This document shows positions 1 through 5,431 of a stretch of 7,146 nt of DNA, one piece after another. Position 1 is the stretch's first letter. The number at the start of each line of letters is the position of its first letter. The notes beneath the pieces were generated by a model. That model was not told where the DNA came from. It saw only the letters and a list, made by a program, of their open reading frames with translations, and did no database searches. The stretch comes from Wenzhouxiangella sp. (GTDB lineage Bacteria > Pseudomonadota > Gammaproteobacteria > Xanthomonadales > Wenzhouxiangellaceae), in contig SKKV01000056.1 in NCBI GenBank assembly GCA_007123575.1, forward strand, positions 1 through 7,146. Direction: 5' to 3'. A program made the position numbers and the translations under genes.

Positions 1-1332
1 CTCGCTACGGCCATTGCCGGTCAGATCGCCGGCGACGACCGCGCCTCTGGAAACCTTCCAGTCGCGGGTAATGCCATCGACTTCGAACTCACGAAAATCC
101 GCCACCAGCTCGGCCTCGAAGTCGGGCTTGGCAGGACCGGGCGTGTAGTCGAAGCTGCCATCGGAACGGAAGTCCAGCACGCCGCGAACCGGGTCGGTCA
201 GCAGCTCGGCGGTGATTGGATCCCCGTCGGGGTCGAAGTCGTTGTCCATCACCCCGGGCGCGGGCACGGTCAAGGTGTCGCCGCGGCGCACGCTGTACTC
301 GTCGTCCAGCGCCACCGGTGCCCGGTTCGGCGCTCGCACCTGGACCACGAAATCGGTGAAATCCAGCAAACCGATCTGGTCGCTGACCTGCACCGTGACA
401 TCGTGCGCACCGACTCGGTCAGCGCCCGGCGTCCATGTCATCCGGCCGGTATCTGCGTTGATGCTCATGCCTTGCGGCGCACGCAGCAGGCTGAAGGTGA
501 GTTGGTCATCGGGCAGGTCCGGATCACTGGCCTCGGCCGTGATATCAAGCAGCTCACCCACCAGCAGCGTCTGGTCGGCAATGGCCTCGATGCTGGGTGG
601 GGAACCCAGGCCGGTTACCGTCACCGTGAAACTGGTCGAATCCGACAGACCGCCCAGGTCGGTCACCGTCAGGATCATGGGCCACTGCCCGATCTGCGCC
701 TCGGCTGGCGCCCAGGTGATCAGGCCGCTGGCCTTGGCCAGCGACAGGCCGGCCGGTGCGCCTTCCAGGCTGAAACTCAGCACGTCGTTGGGCAGGTCCG
801 GATCAGTAGCCACCGGCTGAATGCTCAACACTTGGTCGATACGAATGGATTGGTCGGCAATAGCCTGAAGCGTCGGCGCCTGGTTCTTCGGATCGAGGAC
901 GGTGACCTGGAAATCCTCCAGCGCCACGCCGCCATAGGCATCACTGACCCGCACCAGCACCGGGTGTTTGCCCGCCTGCTCCTCGGTCGGCAGCCAATGG
1001 ATCAGTCCACCCTCGGCATCGATGGTCATGCCGGTCGGCGCTTCATCCAGTCCGTAGCGCAGCACGTCCCACGCCGGCGCCGGATCAGTGGCGATGACCT
1101 GGTAGCTGAACTGCGAAAGCGCAGGCACCGTCTGGTCCGGAATCGGCTCGATCACCGGCGGCTCGTTGGGCGGGCCTTCGAAGCGGTCGTGGAAGATCTG
1201 GTCACCCGGCTCCGGCGAACCACCACCGGACTGAAACTGCGCCAGGGTACTGCTGCCAGCACCGAAACCAAGCAAAGCGACAAAGGCCATGACCAGCCAG
1301 GCGGGTTGTTTCGTCGAATTCAAGCGCAGCAT
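1..1332 (-). CDS. Secreted multi-domain Ig-like (He_PIG repeat / VCBS-type) protein, C-terminus cut by window edge
   Basis: An uninterrupted frame of 444 codons runs from ATG at 1332 off the left edge, so the C-terminus is missing. Residues 1-32 form a signal peptide (basic start, hydrophobic core about 11-24, likely cleavage near the Ala-Gln at 31-32). A Gly/Pro-rich linker follows with the motif FHDRFEG (47-53). Three repeats of about 90 residues come next (about 57-147, 150-240, 245-333). Each has an 'I..IPDQ/IADQ' opening, a 'ATDP/SDPD' motif, a 'G..I....G.I.W.P' core and a 'V.V.D' end, which is the putative-Ig (He_PIG) pattern. Residues 338-400 resemble a VCBS/cadherin-like Ig domain (RAPVALDDEYSV, VMDNDFDPDGDP). 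The last visible residues, GDLTGNGRSE, look like the start of an FG-GAP/VCBS repeat. The protein is probably exported and adhesive or surface-associated; its ligand cannot be told. GAGG lies 10 nt before the ATG. The gene starts 79 nt after the TonB receptor stop, same strand, so co-transcription is possible. Confidence 0.88.
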   Translation of the reverse strand, partial: MLRLNSTKQPAWLVMAFVALLGFGAGSSTLAQFQSGGGSPEPGDQIFHDRFEGPPNEPPVIEPIPDQTVPALSQFSYQVIATDPAPAWDVLRYGLDEAPTGMTIDAEGGLIHWLPTEEQAGKHPVLVRVSDAYGGVALEDFQVTVLDPKNQAPTLQAIADQSIRIDQVLSIQPVATDPDLPNDVLSFSLEGAPAGLSLAKASGLITWAPAEAQIGQWPMILTVTDLGGLSDSTSFTVTVTGLGSPPSIEAIADQTLLVGELLDITAEASDPDLPDDQLTFSLLRAPQGMSINADTGRMTWTPGADRVGAHDVTVQVSDQIGLLDFTDFVVQVRAPNRAPVALDDEYSVRRGDTLTVPAPGVMDNDFDPDGDPITAELLTDPVRGVLDFRSDGSFDYTPGPAKPDFEAELVADFREFEVDGITRDWKVSRGAVVAGDLTGNGRSE

Positions 1333-1411
1333 AAGATTCCAACCTCAGGGTTCCCTACCCCTCTACGCGTCGGAACGATCACAATTAGCTCATCAAAGAT
1401 GCCGACGGAAG

Positions 1412-3556
1412 TCAGAAATCGTAGCGGGCACTGATGCCCAGCGTGCGCGGCTCGGCAAACTGCACGTAGGGTTCGACGATATAACCCTTGCGCGGATCGT
1501 TGCCGAAGGCGCCGAAACCGCGCACCTGCACCTCTTCATTGGTCAAGTTGCGGCCCCAGGCAGCCAGCTCCCAGCTTCCTGCCTGGTAGGCCAGGCGGGC
1601 ATGCAACTGGCGCGAAGACGGGGCACGCACCTCGTGTCGACTGGAAAAGAAGAACGCGTCCTTGCCTTCGTACTCGGCCCGAAGCGTCCAGCCAGCCGCC
1701 AGCCGCCACAGGCCGCCGATGGCGAACATGGTTTCGGGCGCATGCGGTAGCGCGCGTCCATCCATATCGAAAGGCAAACCGTTCGCCGGGTCGGCATCGA
1801 CGTGGGAGAAGTTTTCGAAACCATCGAAGCGCGAGCGCATCAGCCCCAGGCTCCCGAACACCTGCACGTTGGCAGCCGCACGCCAGTTCAGTTCGCTTTC
1901 CAGGCCCCAGCTTTGGCCGGCCGTGGCGTTGGCGGTGTATTGAACAAACTCGCAGGGACAGTCAGCGCCCACCTGCGGCAGCAACAGGGCCTGCTGGGTC
2001 TGCAGCGACTGCCTGTCCTGCCAGAACAGGGCCGCGCGCAGGTCCAGGCGATCGTCAAGCAACCGGCCCTTGGTGCCCAACTCAACGTTCAGCAGGGTTT
2101 CGGTATCGAACTGGCGCAGATTCTCCGGCACCGCTGAATTGCTGTTGACGCCGCCAGCCTTGTAACCGCGCGAAACCAGGCCATAGAACAACTGGCCGCT
2201 ATTGCTGCGATGTTCCAGCGCCAGGCGACCACCCCACATGTTTTCGCTGGGCCGGAATGCAGCACCGTCACTATCGCTGTAACGGGCCCGGCGTCGCTCG
2301 TAACGCAGCCCGGTCTGCAGGTTCCAGCGTTCAGCCAACGGCCAATCCACCTGTCCATACACAGCCCGGTTGTCGGTGTCGAAATCGCGCTCGAACGGGG
2401 CCGGCAGAAAAGTGAACTCCCGGCGCAGAAACTGAGATTGATCACGATAATAAACACCCAGCACCCAGGCCGGCCGGTCGGCCGGCCGGGCCGAAACAGC
2501 GCGCAGATCGATCGTGCTGTTGTTCTGGCTGCGCTGATAGTTGTCGAAAGCCGAATACCCTGGCGCCAGGCAGACGAATACCTCGCACAGCCCGACGAAG
2601 GCCCAGTCGGCATCGAAACCGTATTCCAGGTCAGCCGACAGGCGCGACAGGCTCAACTCCAGGTCGAGGTCGGAAAACGCCTGCCAGCGCAAACTGGCTG
2701 CGCCAGCCAGCGTGTCCTGGCGGTCATGGCCGGGTTCATCCGACAAGGTAGTGCGGGTATTGTCCAGGGAAAAGCCATCGTAGCCGTTGTCAATATCCAG
2801 GGCGAGGCCAACCAGCTCCAGGCTGAAACGAGCATTCGGCTGCCAGGACAGGCGACCGCGCAGGGTTTGCTCGTCTATCCGCGCGGTATCGTCACGCCCG
2901 AGAAAGGAGTTGCGCTGGGCACCGTCGGAACTGGCGCTGCCATAGGCCAGGCGGAAGCCGGCCTGGTCGCCGACGGGGCCACCAACAGCCGCCTGCACCT
3001 CACGCAAGCCGCGCTGACCCAGCCGAGCTTCTCCAAAACCACTGACCGTGCTGGACGGGCCGGCCGAGACCAGGTTGATCAGCCCGGCCATCGCGTTGGC
3101 CCCCATCAGCGTTCCCTGCGGACCGCGCAACACTTCGACCTGGGCCAGGTCAACCAGCGTCGCGGCACCGCCTAGACCGGTCATGTCGATGCCATCAATG
3201 ATCAACCCCACCGAGGGGTTGATCGGGTCGACAAACTGACTGCGCTCCCCCACCCCGCGAATCTGAAAGAACTGACCGCGCGATGCCCCGGCGGCGAAGT
3301 TCACGTTCGGCGCCAGATTCAGCACACTCTCGAGGTGACTGGCCTGGCGCTGGCTCGCTGTTTCAGCGGTGATGACGCTGACACTGCCGGCGCTGTCGAA
3401 CAACCCGGCCGGGCGAAATGCCGCCGTCACCAGGATACGCTCGTCGGTTTCGAGCCAATCATCCTCATCCTCGACAACCGCCCAGGCAAAGGAAGCAACT
3501 AAAAAGGATAGGCAGATGGCCGCCAGACCAACTGGAGCAAAGCACTGTTGTTTCAT
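1412..3556 (-). CDS. TonB-dependent outer-membrane receptor, probable thiamine (or precursor) importer
   Basis: This 714-aa protein is a ligand-gated outer-membrane channel powered by TonB-ExbBD. The signal peptide is residues 1-26, ending AWA. A TonB-box-like ERILVTAA lies at 39-46. The plug domain spans about 44-168 and contains the classic VEVLRGPQGTLMG (140-152). The rest is a 22-strand-type beta-barrel with VSRGYKAGG (461-469), GRNLTNEE (668-675) and the expected C-terminal Phe (ARYDF). The length is typical of the family. I chose ATG 3556 because GGGAG sits 8 nt upstream; an in-frame TTG at 3574 would place that Shine-Dalgarno inside the gene and spoil the signal peptide. Two close cysteine pairs (324/329 and 533/535) lie in barrel segments. 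Sequence alone does not fix the substrate. The TPP riboswitch immediately upstream makes thiamine or a related compound likely, and matches the TPP-regulated receptor class described as Omr1 by comparative genomics. A receptor for another nutrient is possible but less likely. Confidence 0.93.
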   Translation of the reverse strand: MKQQCFAPVGLAAICLSFLVASFAWAVVEDEDDWLETDERILVTAAFRPAGLFDSAGSVSVITAETASQRQASHLESVLNLAPNVNFAAGASRGQFFQIRGVGERSQFVDPINPSVGLIIDGIDMTGLGGAATLVDLAQVEVLRGPQGTLMGANAMAGLINLVSAGPSSTVSGFGEARLGQRGLREVQAAVGGPVGDQAGFRLAYGSASSDGAQRNSFLGRDDTARIDEQTLRGRLSWQPNARFSLELVGLALDIDNGYDGFSLDNTRTTLSDEPGHDRQDTLAGAASLRWQAFSDLDLELSLSRLSADLEYGFDADWAFVGLCEVFVCLAPGYSAFDNYQRSQNNSTIDLRAVSARPADRPAWVLGVYYRDQSQFLRREFTFLPAPFERDFDTDNRAVYGQVDWPLAERWNLQTGLRYERRRARYSDSDGAAFRPSENMWGGRLALEHRSNSGQLFYGLVSRGYKAGGVNSNSAVPENLRQFDTETLLNVELGTKGRLLDDRLDLRAALFWQDRQSLQTQQALLLPQVGADCPCEFVQYTANATAGQSWGLESELNWRAAANVQVFGSLGLMRSRFDGFENFSHVDADPANGLPFDMDGRALPHAPETMFAIGGLWRLAAGWTLRAEYEGKDAFFFSSRHEVRAPSSRQLHARLAYQAGSWELAAWGRNLTNEEVQVRGFGAFGNDPRKGYIVEPYVQFAEPRTLGISARYDF

Positions 3557-3561
3557 CAATA

Positions 3562-3590
3562 GGTCTCCCGTCAAGAAAAAAATGGAGACC
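3562..3590 (-). promoter_or_regulatory. RBS-sequestering hairpin (riboswitch expression platform)
   Basis: On the transcript, GGTCTCC (3590-3584) pairs perfectly with GGAGACC (3568-3562). The stem is 7 bp and can be extended by a G.U pair; the 15-nt loop includes seven U. The downstream arm contains most of the GGGAG Shine-Dalgarno of the TonB receptor, 8 nt before ATG 3556. When formed, the hairpin should block translation initiation. This is the usual OFF state of proteobacterial TPP riboswitches. It is unlikely to be an intrinsic terminator, because the U-run is in the loop rather than after the stem. Confidence 0.72.
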
Positions 3591-3623
3591 CGGAATGCAC
3601 GCGGGGTTGCCGAAGGGCCGGGT
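3588..3623 (-). promoter_or_regulatory. Alternative leader hairpin competing with the RBS sequestor
   Basis: ACCCGG (3623-3618 on the transcript) is a perfect complement of CCGGGT (3593-3588). The second arm shares GGT (3590-3588) with the anti-Shine-Dalgarno arm of the sequestering hairpin, so the two stems cannot form fully at once. This stem would free the ribosome binding site and is a candidate anti-sequestor (ON state). The loop is 24 nt, so on its own the stem is weak. How aptamer folding decides between the two is not visible by eye. Confidence 0.45.
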
Positions 3624-3643
3624 GAATCAGGCAGCCTTCAAGT

Positions 3644-3733
3644 TCCTTCCCTACGCCGGCATTAACCGGATCAGGTTCAACGGGTCCATCCGTTCAAAAC
3701 CGGATGTCTCAGGCCAGCAGGCCACCCCGAGGA
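3644..3733 (-). promoter_or_regulatory. TPP (THI-box) riboswitch aptamer
   Basis: Read on the minus strand, the conserved THI-box elements appear in order: TCCTCGGGGTG, then CTGAGA (3712-3707), ACCCG, GAACCTGATC, and the end block TAATGCCGGCGTAGGGAA. Pairing supports it. P1 is TCCT/AGGA (3733-3730 with 3647-3644). The P5 arm is CCGG-TTAATG-CCGG. An optional P3a stem, CATCCG/CGGATG, has an 8-nt loop (3706-3687). The base pair normally made by GGGGTGC and GCTGAGA is swapped to G-C (GGGGTGG with CCTGAGA), a compensatory change. The aptamer binds thiamine pyrophosphate and lies 87 nt before the receptor start, so it should repress the receptor gene when TPP is plentiful. Confidence 0.96.
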
Positions 3734-3781
3734 GCCTGCGTAGTCTAGCGACAAACAGCCATCAAAACCAGCAAGCCATGC

Positions 3782-3806
3782 GCCTGCCAGGGCCGAAGCC
3801 GCAGGC
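3782..3806 (-). other. Hairpin with cUUCGg tetraloop upstream of the TPP aptamer
   Basis: On the minus strand GCCTGC pairs with GCAGGC (6 bp, outer stem), and inside it GGC-TTCG-GCC makes a 3-bp stem capped by the very stable C(UUCG)G tetraloop. The three bases CTG form a bulge. It lies about 50 nt upstream of the riboswitch aptamer in the same orientation. No U-tract follows, so it is not a standard intrinsic terminator. It would be part of the receptor's leader only if transcription starts further upstream. Confidence 0.4.
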
Positions 3807-3875
3807 TGTCCCACGACCCGCACACCCGGTTTGGTCGCCCTTCGCTCGTACCAGCCGCCCAAGGCCGATCCTTAG

Positions 3876-3965
3876 GCGTTCGTTGCTTCGAACGCAAAGA
3901 GCGGCCAACACCTGTTGGGCTTGGGCAATTCCGGGCACCGGAACAGCGCTGGCGGGATTTCGCCA
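3876..3965. repeat. Cluster of four consecutive perfect inverted repeats
   Basis: Four short hairpins follow each other in 90 bp. GCGTTCG/CGAACGC has a 6-nt loop (3876-3895). CCAACA/TGTTGG has a 2-nt loop (3905-3918). TTCCGG/CCGGAA has a 3-nt loop (3929-3943). TGGCG/CGCCA has a 6-nt loop (3950-3965). A fifth, CTTGG/CCAAG, is at 4002-4016, and TTGAC-AC-GTCAA is at 4063-4074. The arms are exact complements, but no long U-run follows on either strand. It could be a structured RNA, a chromosomal intergenic repeat, or chance in GC-rich DNA. Confidence 0.4.
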
Positions 3966-4236
3966 ACTCCTGAATAGTTTTCGCCCGCGCCAACCGAAAT
4001 ACTTGGGACTTCCAAGGCTTCAGTTTTACCCGCCTTTTCAACCCCATCGACAGCACTAATTGTTGACACGTCAAATGGGTGCCGTGGCCGGATAGGCCCC
4101 GCTCCACGCCGTATTAAACCTTCCCTCGAAGTCACCGATTTCAGGCGGCTGCCGCTTGCAATCAGCCACCGATTGCGCTATTCAGAGTGTCGGGGGCTGG
4201 CAATCATCCCCCCGGGCAGATGGCAAAAGGGGGCAA

Positions 4237-4440
4237 ATGAGCACGCAAGAACTATGCTTTTTACAAGCACAGCGGAAAAAGCAGAGGCGGTTGTCTCTGC
4301 GCCCGAGCGTCATTGTTTCGCGAATGGTGCTAAGCGCTCCCTTATACGATTCCGACAGATTTTCGATGCTCGTTTCTCAGGTTTTGAGAAATCGCCCCAG
4401 TAGGATCAAGGCATCCATCGAGGGCGTTCGAGATGAGTAG
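4237..4440 (+). CDS. Small open frame (67 aa) overlapping the cas1 start; uncertain gene
   Basis: ATG 4237 is preceded by AGGGGG (3 nt gap, shorter than ideal). The frame ends at TAG 4438-4440, inside the cas1 start region, giving the 8-nt overlap ATGAGTAG. Such overlaps are typical of translationally coupled genes. The predicted product is small and basic (QRKKQRRLSLR near residues 11-21), with no signal peptide, membrane segment or domain that I recognise. Against it: codon choice is mixed with several rare-type codons (TTA, CTA, AGG, AGA), a second frame is open over much of the same DNA, and the DNA carries competing hairpins, more like a leader. It may be a coupled small protein, a leader peptide or a chance frame. 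Confidence 0.25.
   Translation: MSTQELCFLQAQRKKQRRLSLRPSVIVSRMVLSAPLYDSDRFSMLVSQVLRNRPSRIKASIEGVRDE
4255..4300 (+). promoter_or_regulatory. Two overlapping, mutually exclusive hairpins in the cas1 leader
   Basis: TGCTTTTT (4255-4262) is a perfect complement of AAAAAGCA (4276-4283): 8 bp, 13-nt loop. GCAGAG (4281-4286) is a perfect complement of CTCTGC (4295-4300): 6 bp, 8-nt loop. The stems share GCA at 4281-4283, so forming one disrupts the other. The arrangement lies 130-180 nt before cas1, inside the small open frame. It could be a regulatory leader switch, but there is no direct evidence beyond the complementarity. Confidence 0.35.
4373..4391. promoter_or_regulatory. Perfect inverted repeat upstream of cas1 (candidate operator or leader hairpin)
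   Basis: TTTCTCA (4373-4379), a 5-nt spacer GGTTT, then TGAGAAA (4385-4391): 7 bp exact, extendable by one G.T pair. It lies about 41 bp before the cas1 ATG. The 19-bp size and A/T-rich outer arms suit a dimeric helix-turn-helix repressor site; as RNA it would be a stem-loop in the 5' leader. No U-tract follows, so it is not a typical terminator. Which factor might bind is unknown. Confidence 0.4.
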
Positions 4441-5431
4441 GAAGCAGGCAAGCCGATCCGGTGACATTTCACCATCAGATTTGAAAACCATACTGCACTC
4501 AAAGCGGGCGAATATCTACTATCTGGAACACTGCAGGGTTCTGGTCAACGGCGGTCGAGTTGAATACGTCACCGATGCTGGCAAGCGCAGCCTGTACTGG
4601 AATATCCCCATAGCCAACACCATCACTCTGCTGCTTGGCACCGGCACCTCGATCACCCAGGCTGCCATGCGTGAGTTGGCCAAGGCCGGCGTTCTGGTCG
4701 GATTCTGCGGTGGAGGCGGAACACCGCTTTTCAGTGCCAGTGAGGTTGATGTCGAGGTCGCCTGGCTGTCACCTCAAAGCGAGTATCGTCCTACAGAGTA
4801 TTTGCAAGCCTGGGCCCGCTTTTGGTTCGAAGACGAGTTACGGCTGCTTGCGGCCAAGTCCTTCCAGATTGCCCGATTACAACGAATTGCCAATCAGTGG
4901 ACGCACAGATCATTAAAGGACGAAGGCTTTCACGTCGACAAAACGCGGCTTACAGAGTTGCTGGAGGGGTCAGCTGCCCGGCTCGACTCCATGCCCGATA
5001 CCACTGCTGTTTTAACCGAGGAAGCCCGTTTGACCAAATCGCTCTTCAAGCTGGCGGTCGACGCCGTCGGATATGGGGATTTCACTCGGGCCAAGCGCGG
5101 GTCTGGAGGAGACCCCGCCAATCGCCTTCTTGACCATGGGAACTATCTGGCCTATGGACTTGGCGCGACGGCCACTTGGGTATTGGGGCTACCGCACGGG
5201 CTTTCTGTGTTGCATGGAAAAACCCGGCGCGGTGGCCTGGTATTTGATGTTGCCGATTTGATCAAGGATGCGACCATTCTTCCACAGGCGTTTCTCTCAG
5301 CCATGCGCGGAGATGAGGAGCAACAGTTCAGGCATGCCTGCATCGAGGCTCTGACTCGATCGGAGTCACTGGATTTTATGATCGACACGGTCAAATCCAT
5401 TGCTCTCAATTTAGCTGGACGCACCGGATGA
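4433..5431 (+). CDS. cas1: Type I-F CRISPR-associated endonuclease Cas1
   Basis: This 332-aa protein is the metal-dependent integrase that inserts new spacers into the CRISPR array, working with the Cas2 part of the neighbouring Cas2-3. The small N-terminal beta domain covers about residues 17-100 (HSKRANIYYLEHCRVLVNGG, then a Gly-rich FCGGGGTPLF at 91-100). The helical catalytic domain follows. The metal ligands expected for Cas1 are present: Glu197 in EEARLTKSLFK, His261 in LPHGLSVLHG, and Asp272/Asp275 in FDVADLIKD. As I recall them, the ligands of the Pseudomonas aeruginosa I-F enzyme are E190/H254/D265/D268, a constant offset of 7, which supports an intact enzyme. Length and sequence style are I-F specific. 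The start is ATG 4433 with GAGGG (4420-4424) 8 nt upstream. The stop overlaps the next gene's ATG (ATGA), so the two are translationally coupled. Confidence 0.97.
   Translation: MSRKQASRSGDISPSDLKTILHSKRANIYYLEHCRVLVNGGRVEYVTDAGKRSLYWNIPIANTITLLLGTGTSITQAAMRELAKAGVLVGFCGGGGTPLFSASEVDVEVAWLSPQSEYRPTEYLQAWARFWFEDELRLLAAKSFQIARLQRIANQWTHRSLKDEGFHVDKTRLTELLEGSAARLDSMPDTTAVLTEEARLTKSLFKLAVDAVGYGDFTRAKRGSGGDPANRLLDHGNYLAYGLGATATWVLGLPHGLSVLHGKTRRGGLVFDVADLIKDATILPQAFLSAMRGDEEQQFRHACIEALTRSESLDFMIDTVKSIALNLAGRTG

Larger units (their letters stand above)
3734..4236. other. Gene-free spacer between the divergent thiamine-receptor and CRISPR-Cas units
   Basis: I see no protein gene here. Frames of up to about 120 codons exist on both strands but lack recognisable domains, convincing ribosome sites or coherent composition. 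No tRNA signature, CRISPR repeat or insertion-sequence end was found. The promoters of both flanking units should lie in or near this stretch, but I could not pick convincing -35/-10 pairs. A perfect TTGACA at 4063-4068 has no good partner about 17 nt downstream. The stretch is rich in short perfect inverted repeats, listed separately. Confidence 0.6.

Noticed and set aside
403..1434. Long plus-strand frame (343 codons) opposite the Ig-like gene
   Set aside because: It is the antisense shadow of the high-GC minus-strand gene, which has a signal peptide and repeated domains; the shadow product is Arg/Gln/His-rich with no domain.
2210..3175. Long plus-strand frame (321 codons) opposite the TonB receptor
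   Set aside because: It is antisense to a clearly recognisable receptor and has no domain of its own.
3562..3590. Intrinsic terminator in the receptor leader
   Set aside because: The run of seven U is in the hairpin loop, not after the stem, so RBS sequestration explains it better.
3734..3781. Promoter for the riboswitch transcript (TTGATG or TTGCTG with TAGACT on the minus strand)
   Set aside because: The spacings are 12 and 21 nt, neither suitable; no convincing pair was found.
3677..3862. A 61-codon minus-strand frame with a plausible-looking Gly/Ala-rich product
   Set aside because: It begins with TTG, runs straight through the TPP aptamer and has no ribosome binding site.
4063..4090. 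Perfect TTGACA as a -35 box toward cas1
   Set aside because: No reasonable -10 hexamer at 16-18 nt downstream; the motif is also half of a small dyad, TTGAC-AC-GTCAA.
3872..4135. An 87-codon frame and an overlapping 120-codon frame on the minus strand in the spacer
   Set aside because: No recognisable domain or good ribosome site, two frames open over the same DNA, and many hairpins within; these are more likely chance frames in GC-rich sequence.
3734..4432. CRISPR array or solitary I-F repeat upstream of cas1
   Set aside because: No pair of roughly 28-nt repeats at 60-nt spacing and no match to the I-F repeat pattern (GTTCACTGCC...GGCAG) was seen; CACCGATT at 4132 and 4167 is too short to count.
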